The notes beneath the pieces were generated by a model, which ran no database searches, was not told the origin of the DNA, and saw only the letters and a list, made by a program, of their open reading frames with translations. Both the position numbers and the translations under genes were made by a program. Positions 9,028-17,870 of a stretch of 64,000 nt of DNA are shown piece after piece. The stretch is taken from contig CAWAOP010000057.1 in assembly GCA_963783505.1 (NCBI GenBank), positions 62,001-126,000 on the forward strand, in the 5' to 3' direction. This stretch comes from BOG-224 sp963783505 (GTDB lineage: Bacteria; Acidobacteriota; Terriglobia; Bryobacterales; Bryobacteraceae). Position 1 is the first letter of the stretch; every line of letters begins with the position of its first letter.

Positions 9028-9450
9028 ATGGTTCTGGGCTGCGAATACGGGTCGAGGCGCTGGGGACCGCGGAATGGGACCGCCATATTGGAAAGCGCCT
9101 TGCTGGGCCCGTTGTTCCTGCTTCTGATCGCGGCGCTGGTGCACTTCGCTTTCGCGACCATGTCCTACAACATCCTCTCCTCGGCGGTACGCGATGGCGC
9201 GCGCTATGCATCAGTCCACGGATCGAGCAGCACGAATCCAGCCACTCAGGGCAGCATGCAGACCTACGTTCAAGGCCGCGCGATCGGGCTGATTCAGTCG
9301 CAAATCACGGTCACTACGACATGGACTCCCAACAATCATCCCGGCAGCGTGGTCAAAATTCAGGGCAAGTACACGGTTCCGTCCCTGTGGGACCTGATTC
9401 CAGGAACGGTGTACGTGGCGAGCGTCAGTCAGATGGCGATCTGCCGATGA
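9028..9450 (+). CDS. Second TadE-like protein
   Basis: A 140-residue protein with one N-terminal hydrophobic segment (NGTAILESALLGPLFLLLI, with the TadE Glu) and SAVRDGARYASVHG after it, the segment typical of TadE just outside the membrane. The remaining tail is beta-rich. It lies 12 bases after the first TadE gene, and its stop overlaps the start of the TadG-like gene (ATGA at 9447-9450). The cotranscribed trio resembles Tad-locus fragments that are common in soil acidobacteria. Confidence 0.85.
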   Translation: MVLGCEYGSRRWGPRNGTAILESALLGPLFLLLIAALVHFAFATMSYNILSSAVRDGARYASVHGSSSTNPATQGSMQTYVQGRAIGLIQSQITVTTTWTPNNHPGSVVKIQGKYTVPSLWDLIPGTVYVASVSQMAICR

Positions 9451-10682
9451 GGGCACGGGACAAACGCGGGTACATTCTGATTACGCTTTCTCTCGCCATC
9501 CCTCTGTTGTGCGGCCTGCTAGGGCTGGCGATAGACGCGGCCTACATGCACTACCTGAGCCTCAACATGCAGGCGGCCGCGGACGCGGCGGCGCTGGCTG
9601 GCTCGCGCGAGTTGGGGAACGGCGCCACGGCGATCGCGAGCGCGGCCCAAGGCGCAGCGACGGCCAACGGGTTTACGAACGGAAGCAATGGCGTGGCTGT
9701 CACCGTCAACAATCCGCCCAAGGCGGGGACGTACTCCGGAAACTCGAACTACGTGGAGGCGGTGATTGCGCAAAATCAGCCCACAATTTTCATGAGTGTT
9801 TTGGGGTTCAGCAGCGTGACGGTTTCCGCGCGCGCGGTGAGCGGAAGTCTGCCGATTTATGGAGACTGCATCTACGTGCTGGATTCTTCGGCCTCCTCAG
9901 CGCTCTCGATCAGCGGGTCCGGCAGCCTGTCGTCGACTTGCGGCGTCTGGATCAACTCAAACGCGTCGCCAGCCATGCAGATCTCTACAGGCGCGTGCCT
10001 CAATGTGACGAGCGGCAAGGTCAACATCGTCGGAGGGATCACGGATCAGTGGGATACCTGTTCGCATTACACGACGCAGGCGATCTCCGGCTTCAGCGAT
10101 CCCCTGGCTGCGCTGGCGGCGCCGGCGTGGTCCTCATGCGATCACGCGGGGCAGGTCAGCTACTCCTCCGGAACGGCGACGTTGAACCCCGGCGTGTACT
10201 GCGGCGGAATTAACGTCGGCGGCTCGTCCTCCGTGGTGTTCAACTCCGGGAACTACATTCTGGTCGGCGGCGGGCTTACCGTCGGGAACAGCGGATCGGC
10301 CAAAGGCGCCGGCGTGATGTTCTACAACACCGGAAACTCGACATATTCCTTCGCGCCCATTACTTTCAGCGGCGCGTCGAGCGCCAACTTCACGGCTCCG
10401 ACTTCCGGAACGTACAACAACGTTCTGTTTTTCGAAGACCGAAGCAAGGGTGGCAGCTCGACGCAGAACTCAGTGGCGGCAAGCGCAGTGCTGACCGCCA
10501 CGGGAGCGATGTACTTCAAGAATTCTCAGTTTGTATTCTCGGGAGCCGTGGCCATAGGGCCCGCCAGCATGGCGATCATAGCGGACAAGGTGAGTATTTC
10601 CGGAAGCGCGTCGGTCAAAGACGGCCTGAATGGCGCGGCGGGAGGGGGGACCGGATCGTCGGGAACGTCGCTGGCGGAGTGA
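9447..10682 (+). CDS. TadG-like exported protein with Flp-pilus N-terminal domain
   Basis: A 411-residue protein started at the ATG overlapping the previous stop; a longer frame upstream is an artefact. The N-terminus RARDKRGYILITLSLAIPLL is the TadG/putative Flp pilus-assembly domain, with a membrane anchor and then the helical segment MQAAADAAALAGSRELGNG. The rest is Ser/Gly/Thr-rich and repetitive (SGSGSLSS, GGSSSVVFNSGNY, GASSANF), suggesting a beta-solenoid-like surface domain. Only two or three Cys pairs are present. It is the last gene of the operon and is followed by a perfect palindrome at 10727-10746. Confidence 0.85.
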   Translation: MRARDKRGYILITLSLAIPLLCGLLGLAIDAAYMHYLSLNMQAAADAAALAGSRELGNGATAIASAAQGAATANGFTNGSNGVAVTVNNPPKAGTYSGNSNYVEAVIAQNQPTIFMSVLGFSSVTVSARAVSGSLPIYGDCIYVLDSSASSALSISGSGSLSSTCGVWINSNASPAMQISTGACLNVTSGKVNIVGGITDQWDTCSHYTTQAISGFSDPLAALAAPAWSSCDHAGQVSYSSGTATLNPGVYCGGINVGGSSSVVFNSGNYILVGGGLTVGNSGSAKGAGVMFYNTGNSTYSFAPITFSGASSANFTAPTSGTYNNVLFFEDRSKGGSSTQNSVAASAVLTATGAMYFKNSQFVFSGAVAIGPASMAIIADKVSISGSASVKDGLNGAAGGGTGSSGTSLAE

Positions 10683-10726
10683 GGAGGCGCGCGCCGTCAG
10701 GCGAGGGGCGCGGCCGAACCTCTCGT

Positions 10727-10746
10727 CGGCCTTCGGCCGAAGGCCG
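10727..10746. terminator. 20-bp perfect palindrome after the Tad-like operon
   Basis: CGGCCTTCGGCCGAAGGCCG is its own reverse complement. It lies 45 bases after the TadG-like stop and before the convergent PPC gene end. There is no U-tract, so an intrinsic terminator is only a possibility. Confidence 0.4.
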
Positions 10747-10873
10747 GTCGGGGACCGGCCGCGGACGAGGGCGTCCGCCCCACGGGAACTGGTTTGGCTG
10801 GCCACATGAAGTGTTCGCTGGAACCTGCGCGGCGGAGACTCTCCTTTGCCGATGACTATTTTGGAATTCACGC

Positions 10874-13168
10874 TCAGCGGGGTACGATTTCGAACGGAAT
10901 CGCCGGCAGCGCGCCAAGCGCAACTCGCTGGGCATTGGGGCGCGGAGCGTTCGCGGCGGCCTGCGCCTGGCGCTCGGCCAGAATGTTCACAATCAGGTTG
11001 CCCGTAGAGCCGGGCTTGCATTTCGCGGCGTCGCAGGCAAGGACGATTTCGGCGTCTGTCCCCGTGGCTGGCCCCTCCCGCAGCGTCAGGCCTTCGGGTG
11101 GATCGCTCAATTCGAACTGAAGTTTTCCCAGAGCATTATTCGGCGGGAGTTGAGCTTGTACCTTCAGGCTAACCGAGCCGCCGGCGGGGATCTGCGCAAG
11201 CCGATCGGACATCGTTCTGGCCGGCGTGCGGAACATTGCGCCGCGGGCGACGGTGAGCTCGAGATCCTCGGCCGGCGCCAGGTGACGATAGGCGAAAGCT
11301 TGCATCATATCGTCCGCCGGAGCGGCCGGCCGCTCGACTACGCGGCCATCGATAGTTGCGCGGCCTTCCAGCCTCACGGCGAACGATTCGGCGGGCTGAA
11401 GCGCGGGAGGGACGGCGAGCGTGAAACGAACGCGATCCTGGCCGGCGGGAATGACGGCGCCGGAGAGCGAGGCTCCGCGCGGGGCTTCCTTGAGGATCAG
11501 GGCTACCTCGCCCGAGAAACCGTCTCTGCGCATTACATAGGCCGTAACTGGAATCGACATGCCACGGCCTCCGTTGATAGCGGAGGGAGTCACGCGGACA
11601 TCGAAATCGGGGCGCGGCGGAGAGATGCGCAGGCGGTAAGAGTACTCGGGTCCGCCTTTGCGTTGCGCGTCGCCGAGCGACAAATAGTAAACGCCGGCCG
11701 CCGGCAAGGTCGCGGCGATGTAGGAATCGGATTGATGCGTGATCAGGCCGAAGGACTTGTCTTCATGATCGTCGTTGAAGGCTAACTCGTTGCCTGCCGC
11801 GTCGGTGAGCTTCAGGACCGAATCGAGCGGCGAATCGAGCCGCCGCGCGTAGACTTCCGCAACGATCTGCTGACCCTGGCGGCCTTCGAACGCAAAAACG
11901 TCCGTATCGCCGGGGCGATCCACGCGGCCATTCACGATTACGGGTAACTTCACGCGTTCGGCATTTTTGAGGGCGTCGTTCGGCTCCTTCTCGAGAATCT
12001 CCGGCAGGGTATCGATGGCGAATGGAACGCTGTTGGACTCGATGCTCTCTTTTGTCACCGAGAATTGCTCAAAGCCGGGTTCATGGCTTCGGGCATCCAC
12101 GGCCGCTTTGGCGGAAGGCAGGTTGAAGCCCAAAAGGCTCACTGCCGTCCGCTCGCCCGTGCGGCCGCCCAGCGGAAACACGCTGGTGATGAACGGAAAT
12201 TCGCCGACGCTCATGCGATAGACGAAATCCTCCCTGCCGCGGTAGAGAGCGTCTCTGATCTCGACGACGTAGTCGCCGTCGCTCGGGATGTCGCAGTACA
12301 GGACGGGGTCCGGATGAAAACGGTAGTTATCGCCGTAAGCCAGATCGTGCCCGTCTCCATCCAGCAGCGTGACAGCGGGCTGAAACCAGCCGGGAACGGC
12401 GTCGGCGAGATAGGGCATCAGAGAGCGGCCGCTGACGGAGATTACCAGATGCTGTCCTTTGGTTGCATGGAAACGATAGCGATCCGAGGAGCCCGGCGTG
12501 AACTGCTGGTTCTGCTGGCGCGCGGGGCGGGGCACGATGCGGCCGTTGATGGTGACGGGAAGAGTGACCTGGATCTCGCCGCCGATACCGAGGTCTTTCT
12601 CATTCATGCCCGCGAGCAAAACCTTGACGTCGGTCTGCGGCTCGCTGAACTCGGGGAGTTGGCCGACCAGGAAGACCAGCGGATTCGACAAGCCGCCGGC
12701 CCCCGAGAGACGAAGCTCATGCCGGCCGGCTTCCGCGTTCGAGGAGACCGTTACGTGCAGCGTCATGTTCTCCGAGAGAACGGGGTTCGGCATGGGCTTG
12801 AAAGTGGACAGCTTGCGGCGGAGGTCCAGGATCTGCGCTTGAATTGCGGGGTTCATGGGCTGCTTCATCAGATCCTGAACCTTATCGCGCAGGTCCATGG
12901 CCTGCATGCCGTTCAGCGGGCGGGTGTAGTCGCCGAGACTCGCCTGAATGCCCCGGCCCGAAAACGACACGCCCGCGACGGCATTGAAGTACTGGCCGCC
13001 TACGGTGATATCGAAGGTGGCGCCGCGCTGGCCTCCAGCGGGAAAGACATAGGCGAGATGGGGCGCGTTTTGCTGGGCTTGGAGGAAAGGGGCGAGAGCG
13101 GCGCAGAAGGCCGACAGCGCCAGGCGCCGGTAGGCGCGAGGCGTAAGGCATTTGCGGATTCCCGACAT
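10874..13168 (-). CDS. Exported PPC-domain protein of the DUF1549/DUF1501 operon
   Basis: The protein is about 764 residues from the ATG at 13166-13168, which gives a clean signal peptide (RRLALSAFCAALAPFLQA). An upstream ATG at 13225 would add 19 residues. It is built of beta-sandwich modules: an IPT/TIG-like start (PHLAYVFPAGGQRGATFDITVGG), two bacterial pre-peptidase C-terminal (PPC) modules (around SSDRYRFHATKGQHLVISVSG and EPNDALKNAERVKLP...DVFAFEGRQGQQI), and C-terminal Ig-like repeats. No catalytic centre is seen. It is the third gene of an operon with DUF1549/DUF1553 and DUF1501 genes, in which PPC proteins probably act as exported binding partners. Confidence 0.8.
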   Translation of the reverse strand: MSGIRKCLTPRAYRRLALSAFCAALAPFLQAQQNAPHLAYVFPAGGQRGATFDITVGGQYFNAVAGVSFSGRGIQASLGDYTRPLNGMQAMDLRDKVQDLMKQPMNPAIQAQILDLRRKLSTFKPMPNPVLSENMTLHVTVSSNAEAGRHELRLSGAGGLSNPLVFLVGQLPEFSEPQTDVKVLLAGMNEKDLGIGGEIQVTLPVTINGRIVPRPARQQNQQFTPGSSDRYRFHATKGQHLVISVSGRSLMPYLADAVPGWFQPAVTLLDGDGHDLAYGDNYRFHPDPVLYCDIPSDGDYVVEIRDALYRGREDFVYRMSVGEFPFITSVFPLGGRTGERTAVSLLGFNLPSAKAAVDARSHEPGFEQFSVTKESIESNSVPFAIDTLPEILEKEPNDALKNAERVKLPVIVNGRVDRPGDTDVFAFEGRQGQQIVAEVYARRLDSPLDSVLKLTDAAGNELAFNDDHEDKSFGLITHQSDSYIAATLPAAGVYYLSLGDAQRKGGPEYSYRLRISPPRPDFDVRVTPSAINGGRGMSIPVTAYVMRRDGFSGEVALILKEAPRGASLSGAVIPAGQDRVRFTLAVPPALQPAESFAVRLEGRATIDGRVVERPAAPADDMMQAFAYRHLAPAEDLELTVARGAMFRTPARTMSDRLAQIPAGGSVSLKVQAQLPPNNALGKLQFELSDPPEGLTLREGPATGTDAEIVLACDAAKCKPGSTGNLIVNILAERQAQAAANAPRPNAQRVALGALPAIPFEIVPR

Positions 13169-13227
13169 GCCCCCATGAACGGGGGCAGGGCAGGCTGGAA
13201 GCCCGCGCCACGGGGAGAGATGCATCG

Positions 13228-14556
13228 CTACATGATCTCCTTCAGGCGGCCGGCGGTTTGGACGCCTTCGGCGGCGGCGGGGAATACGCGCGCGTCTTCG
13301 CCGAGCGGATTGGGCAGATTGGCGTCGAGATCGATGCCCATCAATTCGTACACGCTGGCGATCAGGTCGGCGGGATAGACCGGCCGGTCCTTGATCTGCT
13401 CGCCTTTGGCGTCGGACGCGCCAACCACATGGCCGCCCTTGAAGCCGCCGCCGGCCATCAGCGCGCAGAACACATCGCCCCAGTGATTGCGCCCGCCGTT
13501 CCAAGGAGCTTCCCACATGACTTTTGGCGTGCGGCCAAACTCGCCGCTCCACCAGACGACGGTGCTCGAAAGCAGGCCGCGTTCGGAGAGATCTTGAAAG
13601 AGGGACGCCATGCCTTTATCCATCTGCGGGAGCTTCTGGCGCATCACCTGGAAATTCTGGCGATGGGTATCCCAGCCCTGATAGTTGATGGTGACGTAGG
13701 GGACGCCGCACTCGATCAAGCGGCGGGCAACCAGGCACGACTGGCCGAATGTGTTGCGGCCGTAACGGTCGCGCGTCTCGTCTTTTTCCCGAGAAAGGTC
13801 GAAGACTTTGCCGGCATCGCCGAGGATCAGCTCGTAGGCCTGGCGTTCGGTCTCTTCCAGCGCCTGAACCGCAGCATCATCCTGCAAGGCTTTCTCGAGC
13901 GTGTTCAAATTGCGAAGGAGCTCGCGGCGGTTCTTCTGGCGCTGATCGGCGACGCCCTGGGAGACGATGCCCTCGACGGCGAAGCGCGCCTGGGCGGGAT
14001 CGCCGCCGGTGGCGAACGGCCGCATTTTGTTGCCCAGGAAGCCGGCCTCGTCGAAGCGTCCCTCCGGCTGCGTAAGAACGATGTAGGGAGGGATGAGGCT
14101 CGTGTATCCGGCTGCGTAGCCTTTGAACAGGGAGACTACCGCGCCGGCGCACGGATAGACGAGGCGCTCGCCCGGATTGCGGCCCGTCTGGACGGCGTAG
14201 GATGCCGTCTCGTGAGCGAAGATGCCGTGCGTCATGCCGCGAATGAGAGAGTACTTGTCGGCTTGTTGCGCGAGCAGAGGGAGCAGTTCGTTGATCACGA
14301 TTCCATCCGCGTTCGTGCGGATGGGGGCGTTAAAAGGGCCGCAGTAGTCGTAGCCGGCGTCCGGCTTGGGATCGAAGGTATCGAGATGCGATGGGCCGCC
14401 CCACATCCAGATTTGGATGACGGATTTGGCGGATGCGGGCTTGGTGGCGGCGGCGAGCGCACGGCTAGCCGAGCCGGTGAACATGAGCGCGCCCGCTCCG
14501 AACAGGCCGCGGCGGACCGCATCGCGGCGGGTGAGCGCGGAATTATCGAATGTCAT
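13228..14556 (-). CDS. DUF1501 family Tat-exported protein
   Basis: A 442-residue protein. The N-terminus TRRDAVRRGLFGAGALMFTG is a twin-arginine-like signal. The body shows the DUF1501 (sulfatase-like fold) landmarks IQIWMWGGPSHLDTFDPKP, the HGIFAHETASY block and WWSGEFGRTPK...GRNHWGDVFCALMAGGG, a metal-binding pattern shared with alkaline phosphatase superfamily members. The biochemical activity is unproven. The start ATG directly abuts the stop of the DUF1549 gene (TGA-ATG), and the PPC gene follows downstream. This order is common in Acidobacteria and Planctomycetes. Confidence 0.9.
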   Translation of the reverse strand: MTFDNSALTRRDAVRRGLFGAGALMFTGSASRALAAATKPASAKSVIQIWMWGGPSHLDTFDPKPDAGYDYCGPFNAPIRTNADGIVINELLPLLAQQADKYSLIRGMTHGIFAHETASYAVQTGRNPGERLVYPCAGAVVSLFKGYAAGYTSLIPPYIVLTQPEGRFDEAGFLGNKMRPFATGGDPAQARFAVEGIVSQGVADQRQKNRRELLRNLNTLEKALQDDAAVQALEETERQAYELILGDAGKVFDLSREKDETRDRYGRNTFGQSCLVARRLIECGVPYVTINYQGWDTHRQNFQVMRQKLPQMDKGMASLFQDLSERGLLSSTVVWWSGEFGRTPKVMWEAPWNGGRNHWGDVFCALMAGGGFKGGHVVGASDAKGEQIKDRPVYPADLIASVYELMGIDLDANLPNPLGEDARVFPAAAEGVQTAGRLKEIM

Positions 14557-16125
14557 TCAGTGCCTATACAAAAACTCGGCGCTGTTGATGAGCGCCCAGG
14601 TCAGATCCACGACGCCTGGCCAGCGGTTACTGGCGGGCATCGATTGGATGTAGGCCGACGCCGTCTTCAATTCGTCGTCGGTCGGATATCGCGAAAGCAC
14701 CGCGAGGTAAATTCGATCCAGCGGGTCGCGCGGCTTGCCTCCGGGTTGAGCTTGAACCAGTTGCCTGAGCCGGGCGCTTTGCTGGATCTTCTGTTGAATG
14801 TGGCTCGAGTTGAGCAGATGGAGGCTCTGTTCCGCGGTGGGAATATTGTTGCGCTCCGACTCTCTGCCCGTATCGCGCGGCGAGCGGCCGAACATATCGA
14901 GAAAAGCGCTGGAGATGCTGCCATCGGGAACGGCGATCGCGCGCTGATCTTCGGGCAGGAACGTGAAGGGCTCCGGGATCGCGCTGGAGTACTCTTCCGT
15001 CGTTCCCGTGATTTGACAAATGGCGTCGATGAGCGTTTCGGCGTCGAGACGACGGAGAGGATAACTGGCGAAAGCCGAGGGGTCCGCGCCGTTAGCCGCC
15101 GGAACCGCGGAAAGTTGATAGACCTCGGAATTCAAAATGACCCGGTAGATATGCTTCAGGTCGAACTTAGATGCGACTAACTCGCGCTCCAGGTAAGCGA
15201 GTAAATCGGGATTGCCAGGCGGGTTATCGGGCCGGATGTCATCGGGCTCCTGGATGACTCCGCGACCCACCAGCCAATACCACACGCGGTTGACGATGTT
15301 CCGCGCAAACCATGGATTGCCGGGAGCGGCGATCCAGGCGGCGAAGACTTCGCGCGGGTCCTGACCCGCGGCGATGCGGGCAGGTTTGCCATCGGGGAAA
15401 ACAGCGGCGGACCCGGGAGCTTTCTTTTGCGGATCGAAGTAAACAATCTCCTCTTTCCACTCGCCGGTAGATTTGTAACCGAGCTGGGAGAAGAATGCCG
15501 CAAGACCATCGACCCGCTCTTGAGGCCAGTTTTCGATGCGCGAGCCCATGAACGTCAGCGCCACCGCTTGCGCGATGCCGCGCGGGTCCTTGCTGGGAAC
15601 AGCGCGGTAGAAATTGACCTCGGGATCGCGGAAGTTGCTTCCGTTCGAGACGAGCAGCCGGCGGGCGAATTGGTCGTACGGGAGATTGGATCGAATCGAG
15701 GTGTGAATCCAGCGGTAGTAAGCCTGCACGGCGTCCGGCCACAGATTGACGGGGAACTCGGACTTGACGCGCAGCAGGTCGCTCCACTTCATGGCCCAGA
15801 AGTCCGCGAACTCGGCGCGCGCAAGCAGACGGTCGATAAGCGCCGCGCGTTTGTTCGGGTCTTCATCCTTAAGAAACTGCGCGGCTTCTTCGGGCGTGGG
15901 AAGAGTGCCGATAACGTCCAGGTAGACGCGATGGAGGAAGACGCCATCGGAGCAAAGATACGGCGGCTCGATGCCCAACTGCTTCCAGCGGGCCGAGACC
16001 AGTTGATCGATCTGGCCGTGGGGCTCGAAGCGCGCGGCGCTTTCGAAAGGGAGCGCGGGAGGGCGGAGAGGAGGCGCGGCAACGGCCAGAACCGGCAATA
16101 GAATGAAGCAGATAGCCGTTTTCAT
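14557..16125 (-). CDS. DUF1549/DUF1553 exported protein, without cytochrome domain
   Basis: A 522-residue protein from the ATG at 16123-16125, with signal peptide KTAICFILLPVLAVAAPP. A much longer upstream open frame is non-coding. DUF1549 spans about residues 30-235 (DGVFLHRVYLDVIGTLPTPEEA; FWAMKWSDLLRVK) and DUF1553 about 265-515 (NPWFARNIVNRVWYWLVGRG; LRRLDAETLIDAICQITG; LHLLNSSHIQQKI). Many relatives carry an N-terminal cytochrome c (CxxCH) module, which is absent here. It is the first gene of the three-gene operon and probably works with the DUF1501 partner outside the cytoplasmic membrane. The substrate is unknown. Confidence 0.88.
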   Translation of the reverse strand: MKTAICFILLPVLAVAAPPLRPPALPFESAARFEPHGQIDQLVSARWKQLGIEPPYLCSDGVFLHRVYLDVIGTLPTPEEAAQFLKDEDPNKRAALIDRLLARAEFADFWAMKWSDLLRVKSEFPVNLWPDAVQAYYRWIHTSIRSNLPYDQFARRLLVSNGSNFRDPEVNFYRAVPSKDPRGIAQAVALTFMGSRIENWPQERVDGLAAFFSQLGYKSTGEWKEEIVYFDPQKKAPGSAAVFPDGKPARIAAGQDPREVFAAWIAAPGNPWFARNIVNRVWYWLVGRGVIQEPDDIRPDNPPGNPDLLAYLERELVASKFDLKHIYRVILNSEVYQLSAVPAANGADPSAFASYPLRRLDAETLIDAICQITGTTEEYSSAIPEPFTFLPEDQRAIAVPDGSISSAFLDMFGRSPRDTGRESERNNIPTAEQSLHLLNSSHIQQKIQQSARLRQLVQAQPGGKPRDPLDRIYLAVLSRYPTDDELKTASAYIQSMPASNRWPGVVDLTWALINSAEFLYRH

Positions 16126-16308
16126 GAATAATCCTGGCCTGAGTATCCGTCCCGTCCCCGCTGGGGAATCAGCGCCCGTTCGTATATTATGAACCCGAAT
16201 ACCGGACGTTCTACTCGGTCGGGAGCGAGGCAGTTGCAGGCCGGAGAGGGGTGGCCTTCGGCGGTTACAGTCCTCAACCACGGCAGGGCAGTCGGGTACA
16301 GTGGAGAA

Positions 16309-16872
16309 ATGGCAAAGATTCTCGTCCTTACAGGCGACGGCGGCGAGTCGTATGAAGCGCTCTACGCAGTGCATCGGTTTCAAGAAGCCGGATGGGAGGC
16401 GGTTGTGGCGGCGCCTGCCAGGAAGTCTCTGAATCTGGTGATGCACGACTTCCGGCCCGGCTGGGACACATACGTCGAGCGCGAAGGCTACGGAATGGAA
16501 GCGAAGGTCGCGTTTGACGAGGTGACTGTGGCGGATTACGCGGCCATTCTGATTCTGGGCGGAAGGGCGCCGGAGTATTTGCGGAACGACCAGCGCGTGT
16601 TGAACCTCGTGCGCGAGTTCGACCGGCAAGCGAAATGGGTGTTCGCCATCTGCCACGGAATTCAGATCCTGGCGGCCTCGGGGCTGGCGTCCGGCAAGCG
16701 CATCACCTGCTATCGGCACGTTCGCATGGATGCGGAAACGGCCGGCGGCCAGTTCGTCAACCAGCAGTGCGTGAGTGACGGACGGATTGTGACCGCGCAG
16801 ACCTGGCAGTCGCACCCTATGTTTTACAAGGAAATCTTCAAGCGCCTGGGCGAAGCGCCGGGAGCCGATTAG
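16309..16872 (+). CDS. DJ-1/PfpI superfamily protein
   Basis: A 187-residue protein begun at ATG 16309, after GGAGAA; a longer frame from 16189 has no ribosome site. It starts AKILVLTGDGGESYEALYA and has the nucleophile elbow FAICHGIQILAASGL, with Cys in the AICHG motif, plus a conserved Glu near residue 18-20. The family includes glyoxalase III/deglycase-like enzymes and cysteine proteases, and the sequence alone does not separate them. The next gene, an esterase, starts 10 bases later on the same strand, so the two probably share a transcript. The upstream operon is divergent. Confidence 0.88.
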   Translation: MAKILVLTGDGGESYEALYAVHRFQEAGWEAVVAAPARKSLNLVMHDFRPGWDTYVEREGYGMEAKVAFDEVTVADYAAILILGGRAPEYLRNDQRVLNLVREFDRQAKWVFAICHGIQILAASGLASGKRITCYRHVRMDAETAGGQFVNQQCVSDGRIVTAQTWQSHPMFYKEIFKRLGEAPGAD

Positions 16873-16881
16873 GCGGGCCGT

Positions 16882-17769
16882 ATGCCGCTCGATCCCGAAG
16901 TTGCGGCGCTCGTCGAACGGCAGAAGCATCTGCCGCCGCGATCTTCTCTGGACGTGGCCGCCACGCGCGAGACGATGCGGCGCGCGGCGGCGCTGGCGGG
17001 CCCGCCGCCGGCGCTCGCGAGAATCGAGGATCTGACAATTGCGGGTTCTCTCCAAGCGCGCCAGTACTGGCCTGCCGACAATCCAACGCTTGCGCTGACG
17101 GTCTATTTCCACGGCGGCCGTTTCTTCAGCGGGGATCTGGAAAGCCATGACTCGGTTTGCCGCTCGCTGGCGCTGGCCTCCGGATGCCGCGTGCTCGCGG
17201 TGGATTACGGCATGGCTCCGGAGCATCGCTTCCCAACGGCGCTCGAAGACGCATGCGCGGCCATGGATTGGGCGCTGGCCCAGGGCGTGCCGGTGGGAGT
17301 GGCCGGCGATAGCTCGGGAGCGAATCTCGCGGCCGGAGTAGCGCTCGCGCGGCGAGGCCGGGGCTTGCGCTGCCAGTTGCTGGTCTACCCGATGATCGAT
17401 GCGACGGGCAGTTCGTCCAGTTATCGAGAGTTCGCGGAGGGCTACGGGCCCGGCGCCGTGGACATGCTGCGCGGCTGGCGCGAATACCTTCCTGTGGGGA
17501 CGGACCCGCGCGACCCGCTTGCTTCTCCGATGTTCGCCGATGACCTCGCCGGAGCGGCGCCGGCCTTTATCATGACTGCCGAATACGACACGCTGCGCGA
17601 CGAAGGCGAAGCGTATGCGCGCAAACTGCTCGAGGCCGGCGTGATGGTGCAGGCGCGGCGGTATCTTGGCATGATCCATGGCTTCTTCACCATGTCCGGC
17701 GTGCTGGGGACGGCGAGAGAAGCCGTTCGCGATGCGGGCGAATTCCTGCGGCGGCGGTTGGCGGAGTGA
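16882..17769 (+). CDS. Alpha/beta-hydrolase of the HSL (acetyl esterase) family
   Basis: A 295-residue enzyme with the hormone-sensitive-lipase signature HGG at residues 77-79 (oxyanion hole), nucleophile Ser144 in GDSSG, Asp236 in EYDTLRDEG and His266 in IHGFF. The triad is complete, so it should hydrolyse short-chain esters. It has no signal peptide and is cytoplasmic. It follows the PfpI gene by 10 bases. Its end converges on the glycosyltransferase gene, and a heptamer repeat lies between them. Confidence 0.92.
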   Translation: MPLDPEVAALVERQKHLPPRSSLDVAATRETMRRAAALAGPPPALARIEDLTIAGSLQARQYWPADNPTLALTVYFHGGRFFSGDLESHDSVCRSLALASGCRVLAVDYGMAPEHRFPTALEDACAAMDWALAQGVPVGVAGDSSGANLAAGVALARRGRGLRCQLLVYPMIDATGSSSSYREFAEGYGPGAVDMLRGWREYLPVGTDPRDPLASPMFADDLAGAAPAFIMTAEYDTLRDEGEAYARKLLEAGVMVQARRYLGMIHGFFTMSGVLGTAREAVRDAGEFLRRRLAE

Positions 17770-17776
17770 CGGGCGC

Positions 17777-17812
17777 AGGCTGAAGGCAGAAGGCAGAAGG
17801 CAGAAGGCGGGG
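17777..17812. repeat. Heptamer tandem repeat (GAAGGCA)n
   Basis: Four consecutive GAAGGCA/GAAGGCG heptamers, preceded by AGGCT. The same repeat family in the same orientation is at 52772-52811. Confidence 0.75.
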
Positions 17813-17870
17813 CACGAGTGATTCTACGTGGGATCGTTGTGCGCACCTATGGCGCTTCCGACTCCGGTGC

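Noticed and set aside
12065..15180. Long + strand frames across the PPC, DUF1501 and DUF1549 genes
   Set aside because: Shadows of genes with clear family signatures on the minus strand.
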